DNA of 49,045 bases, taken from UBA7332 sp051648105. Its GTDB lineage: Bacteria > Bacteroidota > Bacteroidia > Bacteroidales > UBA7332. This document shows positions 1 to 7,258 of the stretch, piece by piece; the first letter of the stretch is position 1, and each line of letters starts with the position of its first letter. The position numbers and the translations under genes are program-made. The notes under the pieces are model-generated. The model was not told the DNA's origin. It saw only the letters and a program-made list of their open reading frames with translations, and made no database searches. The stretch lies in the NCBI GenBank assembly GCA_051648105.1, contig JBOFEN010000047.1, positions 1-49,045 on the forward strand, written 5' to 3'.

Positions 1-68
1 TAGGCAAAGTTTAGCTCCACCTAGAACAACACTATTCGACTAAAGGGGGCTTACTTTTTAAAAATAAA

Positions 69-100
69 TCTCGAATCGCCTATTAATCGACGATTCGAGA
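69..100. repeat. Inverted repeat TCTCGAATCG / CGATTCGAGA
   Basis: Perfect 10-bp arms at 69-78 and 91-100 enclose a 12-base loop. There is no T-run after either arm, so it is not an obvious terminator. It lies 120 bases before the left box of the iteron element. Confidence 0.7.
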
Positions 101-220
101 CGCATTATTGTGCTTTTAAGTTTTTACCGGACAGCAATAATTTTCTATAAACAAGCTTTTGCTATGGAGATAAATAGAGGAGTCTAGTATGAGTTGTGGA
201 GAGTTAATATACTCTCTGGT

Positions 221-555
221 TTAACAAATCACTATTAATGAAACGGTAAAATTCCCTCACAGAGTCTTAGTTTTGGTGTTTTCTATCTACACTATCTACA
301 CCGCAGGTGATTATCAATTTGTTACGGGTGTAGATAGCGATGTAGATAGGGTGTAGATAGGTTTCTATCTACACCAATGCTTTTTATATTAAAATAGAGT
401 GTTGCATTATTAATTATAGTAGCCTTTGATCAACCATCTAGATTGATTATGTAAACAATAGACATCTCAATTGTTAATTTCAGAAGATGTAGATAGAAAA
501 AACAGATTTTTTTCTCACAGAGTTTGAAATTTGATGGTGTTGTTCGGATTTTACA
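221..555. repeat. Iteron element, copy 1
   Basis: The left box (221-274) begins TTAACAAATCACTATTAA and contains CTCACAGAGTCTTAGTTTT. The right box (495-555) begins AGAAAAAACAGATTTTTTT, itself a hairpin, and ends GGATTTTACA. Between them are 10-bp iterons: CTATCTACAC twice in tandem (283-302), then the reverse complement GTGTAGATAG or ATGTAGATAG three times (328-337, 340-349, 351-360), then the forward form again (365-375). A further ATGTAGATAG abuts the right box (487-496). Both boxes recur in two copies near 31-32 kb. No coding capacity is visible. Confidence 0.85.
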
Positions 556-652
556 GAATGGGCTTCACTACCATGGCTTACACAACGACACTCCTATGTG
601 GCTAATTGCTTGTCGCACCTACGGTGATAAGATTGGTCGCCGTTAACGTTTT

Positions 653-677
653 GTATAATTTGAATTACGAATTATAC
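653..677. repeat. Near-palindrome GTATAATT ... AATTATAC
   Basis: Arms at 653-660 and 670-677 are perfect reverse complements around a 9-base centre. It lies in the gene-free region after iteron element copy 1. Function unknown. Confidence 0.5.
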
Positions 678-711
678 ATTCTGAATTGAGATAGATCTAT
701 GGGTAAAAAAG

Positions 712-780
712 TCTTTGAGTTTAGGGGGTAAACTCAAAGAGATTCTACCCCAAAGTCTTTGAGTTTACCCCCTAAACTCA
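712..780. repeat. Nested hairpins built on TTTGAGTTTA
   Basis: The first hairpin has perfect 12-bp arms (712-723 and 729-740) around GGGGG. The second has perfect 8-bp arms (760-767 and 773-780) around CCCCC. The two hairpins are reverse complements of each other over 21 bases, so the segment is an inverted repeat at two scales. A degenerate version lies at about 31645-31715, also just before the shared box AACTCAGTGCAAAATTAG. Confidence 0.75.
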
Positions 781-825
781 GTGCAAAATTAGACAGTGGC
801 AAACACAAGGTTAGGCAGTGCCTAA
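775..825. repeat. Shared 18-bp box followed by TTAG-N7-CTAA units
   Basis: AACTCAGTGCAAAATTAG at 775-792 is repeated exactly at 31710-31727. It leads into TTAGACAGTGGCAAA (789-803, imperfect) and TTAGGCAGTGCCTAA (811-825, perfect arms around 7 bases). The same type of 15-bp unit occurs five more times between 31072 and 31738. Confidence 0.7.
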
Positions 826-829
826 CTAC

Positions 830-872
830 AAAAAACCCTTAGGCTAATCACACATTAGCCTAAGGGTTTTTA
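830..872. terminator. Strong bidirectional hairpin
   Basis: AAAAACCCTTAGGCTAAT and its exact reverse complement flank a 5-base loop, with A-runs on one side and T-runs on the other. It would work as an intrinsic terminator in either direction. The stem contains TTAGGCTAA, similar to the palindromic units next to it. Confidence 0.75.
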
Positions 873-956
873 AATTTTATATTTTACAAAATGGAGAGTA
901 TTGAGCAAACACTATTATTTGGAAACGGACTAGAGAGGTTTGGCTTGGGGAGTAAC

Positions 957-993
957 AAAATAGAGAGTATTACTGTTTAGTAATACTCTCTAT
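957..993 (-). terminator. Terminator of the TetR-FabH-FabG-RluA operon
   Basis: AATAGAGAGTATTACT and AGTAATACTCTCTATT form a hairpin with a 4-base loop immediately after the stop of the RluA-type gene on the minus strand. It is followed on that strand by TTTTG. Confidence 0.75.
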
Positions 994-997
994 TGTT

Positions 998-1687
998 CTA
1001 TTTATTCTTACTCTCTATCATCTCTTCGAACCAATTCCATAGAGCATCGTCAGGAACTGGAGCATCCAGTATGATAGGCTCTTTTGAGACAGGGTGGATA
1101 AACTCCACATGACGTGAGTGCAGTGAAATACCAGCATCTGGATTTGAGCGTGGAGCACCATACTTCAAATCACCTTTTATGACACATCCCATCTTGGCTA
1201 ATTGACAGCGTATCTGATGATGACGTCCTGTCTTTAGATCTATCTCTAGTAGGTGGTACCTATCAGAGGATGCTAGAAGCTTGTAGCTTAGGATAGCCTC
1301 CTTGGTTCCAGGTTTAGCTGTGTCGTATGCATATGATTTATTCTGCTTCTCATTTTTGATCATAAAGTGGCGTAGTTCGCCTTCAGGTTTTGGAGGTGCA
1401 CTATTGACAATTGCCCAGTATCGTTTGCGGATATTATGATTGCGAAACATCTCGTTAAGTCTCGAAAGAGCTTTACTTGTTTTGGCAAAAATCACTAATC
1501 CACTAACAGGTCTATCCAATCGGTGAGTAACACCGCAGAATACGTTACCTGGTTTGTCATACTTCTCCTTTATCCAATCTTTTACGATCTCAGATAGTGG
1601 TTTGTCGCCACTTTTGTCTCCCTGTACAATCTCCGAGCAGCTTTTGCTGACAACGATTATATGGTTATCCTCGTAGATGACTTTCAT
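998..1687 (-). CDS. RluA-family RNA pseudouridine synthase
   Basis: A 229-residue enzyme predicted to isomerise uridine to pseudouridine in rRNA or tRNA. The family signature HRLDRPVSGL is present, with the catalytic aspartate at residue 58, followed by LKTGRHHQIRCQ near residue 153. There is no N-terminal S4 domain, so it belongs with the short single-domain members; the exact target base cannot be told from sequence. The ATG start lies 13 bases after the stop of fabG, and the gene is the last of a four-gene minus-strand operon. A hairpin terminator follows directly. Confidence 0.88.
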   Translation of the reverse strand: MKVIYEDNHIIVVSKSCSEIVQGDKSGDKPLSEIVKDWIKEKYDKPGNVFCGVTHRLDRPVSGLVIFAKTSKALSRLNEMFRNHNIRKRYWAIVNSAPPKPEGELRHFMIKNEKQNKSYAYDTAKPGTKEAILSYKLLASSDRYHLLEIDLKTGRHHQIRCQLAKMGCVIKGDLKYGAPRSNPDAGISLHSRHVEFIHPVSKEPIILDAPVPDDALWNWFEEMIESKNK

Positions 1688-1700
1688 GTAAGGGGTATTA

Positions 1701-2447
1701 TTACATATTCATACCACCACAAACGTGGATCGTTTGACCTGTTACGTATGATGAAAGGTCAGAACCTAGGTATACGCAAGTATTTGCAACATCCTCAGGA
1801 GTGCCTCCACGACGCATAGGGATACCAGACTCCCACTGTTTGCGTACATCTTCGCTCAATTGGTGAGTCATGTCTGTAACGATGAATCCAGGAGCGATAG
1901 AGTTAGCACGAATACCACGAGAACCTAGTTCTTTAGCCACAGATTTTGCAAGACCAATCATGCCAGCTTTTGAAGCAGCATAGTTTGCTTGACCTGCATT
2001 ACCAGAAACACCAACAACAGAGCTCATGTTGATGATGCTACCAGAGCGCTGACGCATCATGATTGGTGTAACTGCATGTATGAAGTTAAAAGCTGATTTT
2101 AGGTTTACGTTGATGATCATATCCCATTGAGCCTCGTCCATACGCATCATCAACCCATCGCGAGTGATACCAGCGTTGTTTACAAGGATGTCAATACGAC
2201 CAAACTCTTTTTGTATCTCTTCTACAACTTTGTGTGTCTCGTCGTAGTTAGCAGCATTTGATGCATATCCTTTTACACGAACACCCAAAGCAGCGATTTC
2301 AGCTTCAGTAGCTTTTGCGTTTTCGTCAATATTCAAATCTGTGAAGGCGATATCAGCACCCTCTTGTGCAAAACGTAGAGCGATAGCTTTACCAATACCG
2401 CGAGCAGCACCAGTAACAATCGCTACTTTACCTGACAATAGTCCCAT
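1701..2447 (-). CDS. fabG: 3-oxoacyl-ACP reductase, SDR family
   Basis: A 248-residue short-chain dehydrogenase that would reduce 3-oxoacyl-ACP to 3-hydroxyacyl-ACP with NADPH. It shows the nucleotide-binding motif TGAARGIG (residues 12-19), the NNAG motif (90-93), and the catalytic Ser143, Tyr156 and Lys160 in the order expected. Length matches FabG. It lies 54 bases after the FabH-like gene and shares its operon, so the pair could carry out the condensing and first reducing steps of one acyl chain elongation. FabG paralogues are common, so the gene name is by family rather than by proven role. Confidence 0.88.
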   Translation of the reverse strand: MGLLSGKVAIVTGAARGIGKAIALRFAQEGADIAFTDLNIDENAKATEAEIAALGVRVKGYASNAANYDETHKVVEEIQKEFGRIDILVNNAGITRDGLMMRMDEAQWDMIINVNLKSAFNFIHAVTPIMMRQRSGSIINMSSVVGVSGNAGQANYAASKAGMIGLAKSVAKELGSRGIRANSIAPGFIVTDMTHQLSEDVRKQWESGIPMRRGGTPEDVANTCVYLGSDLSSYVTGQTIHVCGGMNM

Positions 2448-2501
2448 AATAGTTTACGTTGTTTATGTGTGTGAATAATTCAGTCTTTTTTTGTTAGTCT
2501 C

Positions 2502-3443
2502 TTAGAAGCGGATTAGGAATCCACCGCTTGAGTATCCGCCACCAAATACGGTAACGCCCACGTGTTCACCCTTGTTGAACCTGCTTTGCTCTTCTGAAAG
2601 TACAGTTATAGCACTAGCAGAGCCTGTGTTTCCATACTTGTCTATATTGTTAAGGAAACGCTCAAGTGGGATGTTAAGGTGGTGTGCAACGTTCGCAACA
2701 ATGCGTTTGTTGGCTTGGTGTGTGATAAGGTAATCTAGGTTGTTTACTGTCATACCCTCTTTGCTTGTGATGTGGTTTAGCGCTTCACACATGAATTTTG
2801 TTGCATTCATGAATACATCGCGTCCATCAGGCATAATGATTCCCTCTTCAGGTCTCATATATACTCCTTGAGGTCCTTTGCCAATATGGCCAAGTCCACG
2901 AGTAAATACCTGCAGTATCTCTGGCTCATTCTCTTTCTGAGATTCGTTAGAGAGGAAACAAGCAACGGCAGCATCACCCCAAAGATGTCCAGACATAGGA
3001 TCCTCTGGATGGCTGTATGCCCAGTTATGGTCTCCACAAACGATGAGTGCACGTTTTGCTTTTCCCATAGCCATATATCCTTCGACTATCTCAAGAGCGT
3101 TAACAAAAGAAGAGCATGCCGATGATACGTAGATCGCCTTTGCATTCTCAATTTTAAACTCTCGTTGGATGACGTGAGCAAGAGTACCAACAGTATCCTC
3201 AGGGGTATAGCTGGCAGCAACAATTAGATCCACTTGGTCCAAGCCGTAAGGAAGATGGTGTATTGCATTTTCTACTGCGCGAGCAGCCATTGTATGAAGG
3301 CTCTCGTCGTCATTGGCTTTGGAGCGTGTTGTAATACCAGTACGTTGTGTAATCCAATCACTGGTTAATCCATTCACTTCAAGAAAGTAGTCGTTGTGAA
3401 CTCTTTCTTGTGGAATATAGTGTCCTAGAGCATTTAAGAACAT
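2502..3443 (-). CDS. 3-oxoacyl-ACP synthase III (FabH-like)
   Basis: A 313-residue KAS III-type condensing enzyme. The catalytic triad is visible: Cys110 in SSACSSF, His242 in THQANKR and Asn272 in YGNTGSA. Length is typical. KAS III enzymes join an acyl-CoA starter to malonyl-ACP. Its pairing with a TetR regulator 14 bases upstream and FabG downstream points to a regulated, possibly specialised fatty-acid or lipid starter pathway rather than the main housekeeping FabH, but the sequence cannot settle that. Confidence 0.85.
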   Translation of the reverse strand: MFLNALGHYIPQERVHNDYFLEVNGLTSDWITQRTGITTRSKANDDESLHTMAARAVENAIHHLPYGLDQVDLIVAASYTPEDTVGTLAHVIQREFKIENAKAIYVSSACSSFVNALEIVEGYMAMGKAKRALIVCGDHNWAYSHPEDPMSGHLWGDAAVACFLSNESQKENEPEILQVFTRGLGHIGKGPQGVYMRPEEGIIMPDGRDVFMNATKFMCEALNHITSKEGMTVNNLDYLITHQANKRIVANVAHHLNIPLERFLNNIDKYGNTGSASAITVLSEEQSRFNKGEHVGVTVFGGGYSSGGFLIRF

Positions 3444-3457
3444 AACTATTTCTAATC

Positions 3458-4060
3458 CTATTTTGTTTTAATTCCGTTGAATATCATATCCATGATACGG
3501 TTTCTTAGTTCTTTTCTATCTATTCCAAGTTCGTTGAATGTCCCTTTTATGTATGGGACATCTAGACCTTTAAGCGAATAGTGAAGCACAAGTGCTATAC
3601 CCTCTACGCTCTCTACTTGAAAAATGCCTTCATCAACACCCTCTTGTAATATTTTGCGAAGAGTAGTCACTTCCATCTGATCGAAATATCTGCGTACTTG
3701 TTCTACTTTCCAAATATCTCTAAAGAATCGTGCTCTGAGTGTCCCGTTGCGTACGACTGTTTTTTTAACAGCATCCATACGGGTAAATATGTAGTCATAT
3801 AGTTTCTCATCTGCCGGAATACTTTTGGCCGCAACCTCTTGAAGCGAGTCAACAAGTTGCTTTAGTTCGCTCTCAATGACAGCAAGGTATATCTCCTCTT
3901 TATCTCGGAAATAGGTATAGAGGGTACGCCTGCCTTTGTTAGAGGCTACAGCAATATCATTCATTGTTGTAGACTCAACTCCATCGCGAGCGAACAGCTG
4001 TCTAGCTGTGTCAATAAGTAAGTTTCTGGTTTTTGATACTGCCATACGAAAGCTGCACAT
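3458..4060 (-). CDS. TetR/AcrR-family transcriptional regulator
   Basis: About 195-200 residues. The N-terminal helix-turn-helix is clear (LIDTARQLFARDGVE, then MNDIAVASNKGRRTLYTYF), followed by a helical ligand-binding domain. Two ATGs are possible, residue 1 at 4060 and residue 6 (MAVSKTRN) at 4045. The shorter form looks more like family members, but the -7 box at 4077-4084 permits both. It is first in the operon, upstream of fabH-like, fabG and rluA-type genes, so it probably controls this operon, perhaps in response to an acyl compound (inference). Confidence 0.85.
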   Translation of the reverse strand: MCSFRMAVSKTRNLLIDTARQLFARDGVESTTMNDIAVASNKGRRTLYTYFRDKEEIYLAVIESELKQLVDSLQEVAAKSIPADEKLYDYIFTRMDAVKKTVVRNGTLRARFFRDIWKVEQVRRYFDQMEVTTLRKILQEGVDEGIFQVESVEGIALVLHYSLKGLDVPYIKGTFNELGIDRKELRNRIMDMIFNGIKTK

Positions 4061-4076
4061 TTAAATATACACTGTG

Positions 4077-4084
4077 CAAATGTA
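4077..4084 (-). promoter_or_regulatory. -7 promoter box (TACATTTG) of the TetR operon
   Basis: TAnnTTTG is the Bacteroidota sigma-ABfr -7 consensus. It lies 16 bases before the first ATG of the TetR gene. A convincing -33 box was not found. Confidence 0.5.
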
Positions 4085-4166
4085 TGAATTATTTGATAAG
4101 TATCTATAAGCTCAGCTATTAAGCTTCATCTATTAACACTTCTTAATGTGTAACTATTTGATAAAC

Positions 4167-4210
4167 AAATGGTGTGTGAACTAACATAATGTTTAGTTCA
4201 CACACCATTT
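4167..4210 (-). terminator. Terminator after korC
   Basis: AAATGGTGTGTGAACTAA pairs with TTTAGTTCACACACCATTT around a short loop. It lies 30 bases after the korC stop on the minus strand and separates the kor operon from the TetR operon. Confidence 0.75.
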
Positions 4211-4239
4211 AATCTATAATATAATTAAAAAGAATGTTA

Positions 4240-4782
4240 TTATACTCTTTTTATTATCTCCATGCCTTTAACAATAGCTTCCTCATTCATAGGTAGAAGC
4301 TTGTGGTGTCTTTCTGGCAATGTCTTTTTTAGACCAGCCATAACGCTCTCTAGTTTAACTACTGGTACAAGTTTTAGGTATCCTCCTAGGATAAACATAT
4401 TGAATACCTTCTGCATACCCATAGCAGAGGCAGCCTCCATTGCTTCAATACAATATACTTGGATATCTGTACGAGTTGGTTTTTTAGCTATACCATAAGA
4501 GTCATATATTAATATGCCTCCAGGTTTAACTTTGCTTTCGAACTTCTCTAGTGATGGTTGGTTAAGAACAATAGCACAGTCAAACTCGTTAAGCACAGGA
4601 GAGTTAATTCTCTCGTCACTTACGATAACTGTAACATTTGATGTTCCTCCGCGTTGTTCTGGTCCATAAGATGGCATCCAACTAACCTCTTTCTCCTCCA
4701 TTAAGCCTGAATAGGCTAGGATTTTGCCCATCGAAAGAACACCTTGTCCTCCGAAACCGGCTATGATAATCTCTTGTGTCAT
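4240..4782 (-). CDS. korC: 2-oxoacid:ferredoxin oxidoreductase, gamma subunit
   Basis: A 180-residue gamma-domain protein (pyruvate/ketoisovalerate oxidoreductase catalytic domain). The signature GFGGQGVLSMGK is at residues 9-20. It is a separate chain, as in four-subunit KOR/VOR enzymes, which oxidatively decarboxylate 2-oxoacids to acyl-CoA and reduce ferredoxin. It is the last gene of the minus-strand operon, 21 bases after korB, and is followed by a hairpin terminator. Substrate (2-oxoglutarate or branched-chain 2-oxoacids) is not decidable from sequence alone. Confidence 0.88.
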   Translation of the reverse strand: MTQEIIIAGFGGQGVLSMGKILAYSGLMEEKEVSWMPSYGPEQRGGTSNVTVIVSDERINSPVLNEFDCAIVLNQPSLEKFESKVKPGGILIYDSYGIAKKPTRTDIQVYCIEAMEAASAMGMQKVFNMFILGGYLKLVPVVKLESVMAGLKKTLPERHHKLLPMNEEAIVKGMEIIKRV

Positions 4783-4803
4783 TACTTTTGCTGGAAATTT
4801 AAA

Positions 4804-5565
4804 TTATAAATCTTTCAAATCGCCCATAGGGTAAACAGGGAACATATTCTCTTCCATCCACTTGTTAGATGCAGCAGGAGTCAGTTTCCATCCAGAAGAG
4901 CATGTAGCAACAACCTCAACTACAGATGTACCTTTGCCCGCCATTGAGTTTTCAAAAGCTTTGCGAATAGCTCTTTTCGTTTTTCTAACTGATGCAGGAG
5001 TGTGTACAGCTTGACGTGTAACGTAGCAAGTTCCATCAAGTTGAGCCATAAGATTTGACATCTTAAGAGGGGCACCAGTCATTGCTGTGTCACGTCCTTC
5101 AGGACATGTAGAGGCCTTCATTCCAGGTAGTGTAGTTGGTGCCATTTGGCCGCCAGTCATTCCGTAGATACCATTGTTGATGAAGAACATAGCGATGTTT
5201 TCACCACGATTGGCAGCGTGAATTGCTTCAGCAGTACCAATGGCAGCCATATCACCATCTCCTTGATAAGTAAAGACCATTTTAGAAGGATTTACTCTCT
5301 TGATAGCTGTAGCCACAGCAGGTGCTCTACCGTGAGCAGCCTCAGACCAATCTATGTCTAGGTATTTGTAGATGAATACGGCACATCCAACTGGCGCTAC
5401 ACCGATAGTGTCGTTCTCTAATCCCATCTCTTCGATCACCTCTGCGATCAAGTTGTGTACCACACCGTGGCTACAACCTGGGCAGTAGTGCATAGGAGTA
5501 TCCAATATAAGGCGTGATGGTTTGAATGCCAGGTTCTCTGGCTTCATTATATCTTTTATATCCAT
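4804..5565 (-). CDS. korB: 2-oxoacid:ferredoxin oxidoreductase, TPP-binding beta subunit
   Basis: A 253-residue thiamine-diphosphate-binding subunit. It shows HYCPGCSHG near residue 27 (a Cys pair in the usual Fe-S/TPP subunit position) and the TPP motif GDGDMAAIGTAEA near residue 100 ending at FFINNGIYGMTGGQ. It works with korA, korC and the ferredoxin subunit korD from the same operon. It starts 24 bases after the stop of the small membrane protein gene. Confidence 0.9.
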   Translation of the reverse strand: MDIKDIMKPENLAFKPSRLILDTPMHYCPGCSHGVVHNLIAEVIEEMGLENDTIGVAPVGCAVFIYKYLDIDWSEAAHGRAPAVATAIKRVNPSKMVFTYQGDGDMAAIGTAEAIHAANRGENIAMFFINNGIYGMTGGQMAPTTLPGMKASTCPEGRDTAMTGAPLKMSNLMAQLDGTCYVTRQAVHTPASVRKTKRAIRKAFENSMAGKGTSVVEVVATCSSGWKLTPAASNKWMEENMFPVYPMGDLKDL

Positions 5566-5589
5566 TGTTTCGTTAGTGTATTCGATAAG

Positions 5590-5757
5590 TTACATAAAGA
5601 ATTTCATAAAGTAATGCATCGCTCTTACTGCTATTGCTCCTGCTCCACAGTAGAGGAATAGTTCACGATCGTCAGAGACGAAGTAGATGACTATTGTTGC
5701 TAGGGCCAATATGTAGAATAGAATCAGTAGTACTTTTGATATCTGTTGTTGTTCCAT
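5590..5757 (-). CDS. Small membrane protein (55 aa) inside the kor operon
   Basis: A short frame starting MEQQQISKVLL and ending MHYFMKFFM fills the gap between korA and korB. It has one or two hydrophobic stretches (LLILFYILALATIVIYFV near residues 10-27, then LFLYCGAGAIAVRAM near 34-48), so a membrane protein is likely. The start codon lies 23 bases after korA and the stop 24 bases before korB, spacing typical of a real operon member. No function is recognised; it may anchor or modulate the oxidoreductase (inference). Confidence 0.7.
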   Translation of the reverse strand: MEQQQISKVLLILFYILALATIVIYFVSDDRELFLYCGAGAIAVRAMHYFMKFFM

Positions 5758-5780
5758 CTGTCTTTAATTGATTATAAGGA

Positions 5781-6863
5781 TTAACCTATAACCTTAGTTT
5801 TTAGGGCATCAATAACCTCATCCGGTGATGGGATAATACCACCCATGCGACCGTAGTGTTCAACTTTAACTGCACCGTTAGCAGCAAGTCTAACATCTTC
5901 TACCATCTGACCAGCATTCATCTCAACAGTAAGCATACCTTTTACTTGCTTTGAAAGCTCAGCTAGCTTCTTGTAAGGGAAAGGCCAAAGTGTGATTGGT
6001 CTAAGAAGTCCAACCTTTATGCCCTCTTTACGTGCCATTTCAACAGCTTTCATACAAATACGAGCAGAAGAACCAAAAGCTACTAATAGATATTCAGCAT
6101 CTTTAGTCTCAAACTCTTCGAAACGAACCTCATTCTCCTCAATAAGTTTAAACTTCTCTTGGAATCGGATGTTGTTCTTCTCCATCTCTGCAGCATCTAG
6201 CTCTAGTGATGTGATAACTCTATGTTTTCCACCTTTAGGTTTACCCATTGTTCCCCAAGGAGATATCTGTCCAACCTCTTCGTCTGTCCAACGAGGTTGG
6301 AATGGAGGTAGAACTACTTTTTCCATCATCTGACCAATAATACCATCTGTTAGTATCATTGCAGGATTGCGGTATTTGAAGGCTAGTTCGAAACCAAGGC
6401 CAACGAAATCAGCCATCTCTTGTACTGAAGATGGTGCAAGTGTAATCAGTCTGTAGTCACCGTGTCCACCACCCTTAACCGTTTGGAAATAGTCAGCTTG
6501 TGAAGGTTGGATAGTACCAAGACCTGGTCCACCACGCATAACATTAACCAAAAGACAAGGAAGCTCGGCGCCACCAATATATGAAATACCCTCCATTTTC
6601 AAGCTCATACCAGGGCTAGAAGATGAGGTCATAGCTCTTTTCCCGCATCCGGCTGCGCCATATACCATATTGATAGCAGCAACTTCACTTTCAGCTTGTA
6701 GAACGACCATTCCAGTTGTTTTTTCTGGATTCTCCTCCATCAGAGTTTCAATGATCTCCGACTGAGGAGTAATAGGGTATCCAAAATATGCATCTACACC
6801 GTAACGAATTGCTGCATGTGCAATAGCTTCGTTACCCTTCATTAATTTGATATCTTCCTTCAT
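5781..6863 (-). CDS. korA: 2-oxoacid:ferredoxin oxidoreductase, alpha subunit (KorA/VorB type)
   Basis: A 360-residue alpha subunit with the pyrimidine-binding fold of the TPP enzyme (GNEAIAHAAIRYGVDAYFGY at the N-terminus, TSSSSPGMSLKMEG near residue 79) and a C-terminal transketolase-like domain. Length equals that of proteins often annotated VorB in Bacteroides. It follows the ferredoxin subunit by 4 bases. The name korA is used for the complex; valine-type 2-oxoacids are an equally possible substrate. Confidence 0.88.
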   Translation of the reverse strand: MKEDIKLMKGNEAIAHAAIRYGVDAYFGYPITPQSEIIETLMEENPEKTTGMVVLQAESEVAAINMVYGAAGCGKRAMTSSSSPGMSLKMEGISYIGGAELPCLLVNVMRGGPGLGTIQPSQADYFQTVKGGGHGDYRLITLAPSSVQEMADFVGLGFELAFKYRNPAMILTDGIIGQMMEKVVLPPFQPRWTDEEVGQISPWGTMGKPKGGKHRVITSLELDAAEMEKNNIRFQEKFKLIEENEVRFEEFETKDAEYLLVAFGSSARICMKAVEMARKEGIKVGLLRPITLWPFPYKKLAELSKQVKGMLTVEMNAGQMVEDVRLAANGAVKVEHYGRMGGIIPSPDEVIDALKTKVIG

Positions 6864-6867
6864 CTGC

Positions 6868-7095
6868 TTATAATTTAATCTTATAGATGGTTAAACACGA
6901 ATCAGGGCATACAAATCCACAACTAGCACATCCAATGCACGCATCAGGATTCTCCATATAGGAGTAAGCATATCCTTTATTATTTACCTCTTTTTGGGTT
7001 AAAGCCAATACTTTAGTAGGGCAAGCTACTACGCAAAGGTTACATCCTTTGCAACGTTGTTGGTCAATTACCACATGTCCTCGAAATTTTGCCAT
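6868..7095 (-). CDS. korD: 2x[4Fe-4S] ferredoxin subunit of the 2-oxoacid oxidoreductase
   Basis: A 75-residue ferredoxin with two cluster motifs, CKGCNLCVVACP and CIGCASCGFVCP. It forms the electron-transfer (delta) subunit of the KOR/VOR complex. It is the first kor gene on the minus strand, 163 bases downstream of mazG, with a possible attenuator hairpin between them. The ATG is unambiguous. Confidence 0.9.
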   Translation of the reverse strand: MAKFRGHVVIDQQRCKGCNLCVVACPTKVLALTQKEVNNKGYAYSYMENPDACIGCASCGFVCPDSCLTIYKIKL

Positions 7096-7161
7096 AACGT
7101 TTTGTTTATACTTTTGTTAAATGTAACTTCTTTTGTCCTTTTCTCTAAACCACTGAATATT

Positions 7162-7216
7162 AAAAAAGACAAGCTAGCAGGAACCTCTCAAAATGAGAAG
7201 TGCCCACAAACCTGTC
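7162..7216 (-). terminator. Possible terminator or attenuator between mazG and korD
   Basis: On the minus strand an imperfect hairpin (outer GACA/TGTC, inner CTTCTC/GAGAGG around ATTTT) is followed by TTTTTT. It could end the mazG transcript or attenuate read-through into the kor operon. The stem is imperfect, so confidence is modest. Confidence 0.4.
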
Positions 7217-7258
7217 AATCTTTATATTACCTTAATTATACTAATCCCTAATGTTCAA

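Larger units (their letters stand above)
1..997. other. Gene-free, repeat-rich intergenic region
   Basis: No credible reading frame is present in these 997 bases. They hold, in order: a 10-bp perfect hairpin (69-100), one copy of the three-copy iteron element (221-555), a near-palindrome of GTATAATT/AATTATAC (653-677), two nested TTTGAGTTTA hairpins (712-780), an 18-bp box shared with 31710-31727, a TTAG-N7-CTAA palindrome (811-825) and two terminator-like hairpins (830-872 and 957-993). The left border is the window edge, so the region may extend further. Confidence 0.8.

Noticed and set aside
283..375. Closely spaced short repeats that could be taken for a CRISPR array
   Set aside because: The repeats are 10 bp, occur in both orientations and lack unique spacers of constant length; no cas genes are present.
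545..650. Possible gene remnant after iteron element copy 1
   Set aside because: The base composition is a little higher in GC, but no frame of useful length or recognisable protein motif is present.
7057..7251. 64-residue plus-strand frame over the korD start and upstream gap
   Set aside because: It overlaps the korD coding region and the hairpin region and has no family resemblance.
7096..7258. TPP riboswitch upstream of the kor operon
   Set aside because: The enzyme uses thiamine diphosphate, but the expected conserved riboswitch stems are not present; the hairpin looks like a terminator or attenuator.
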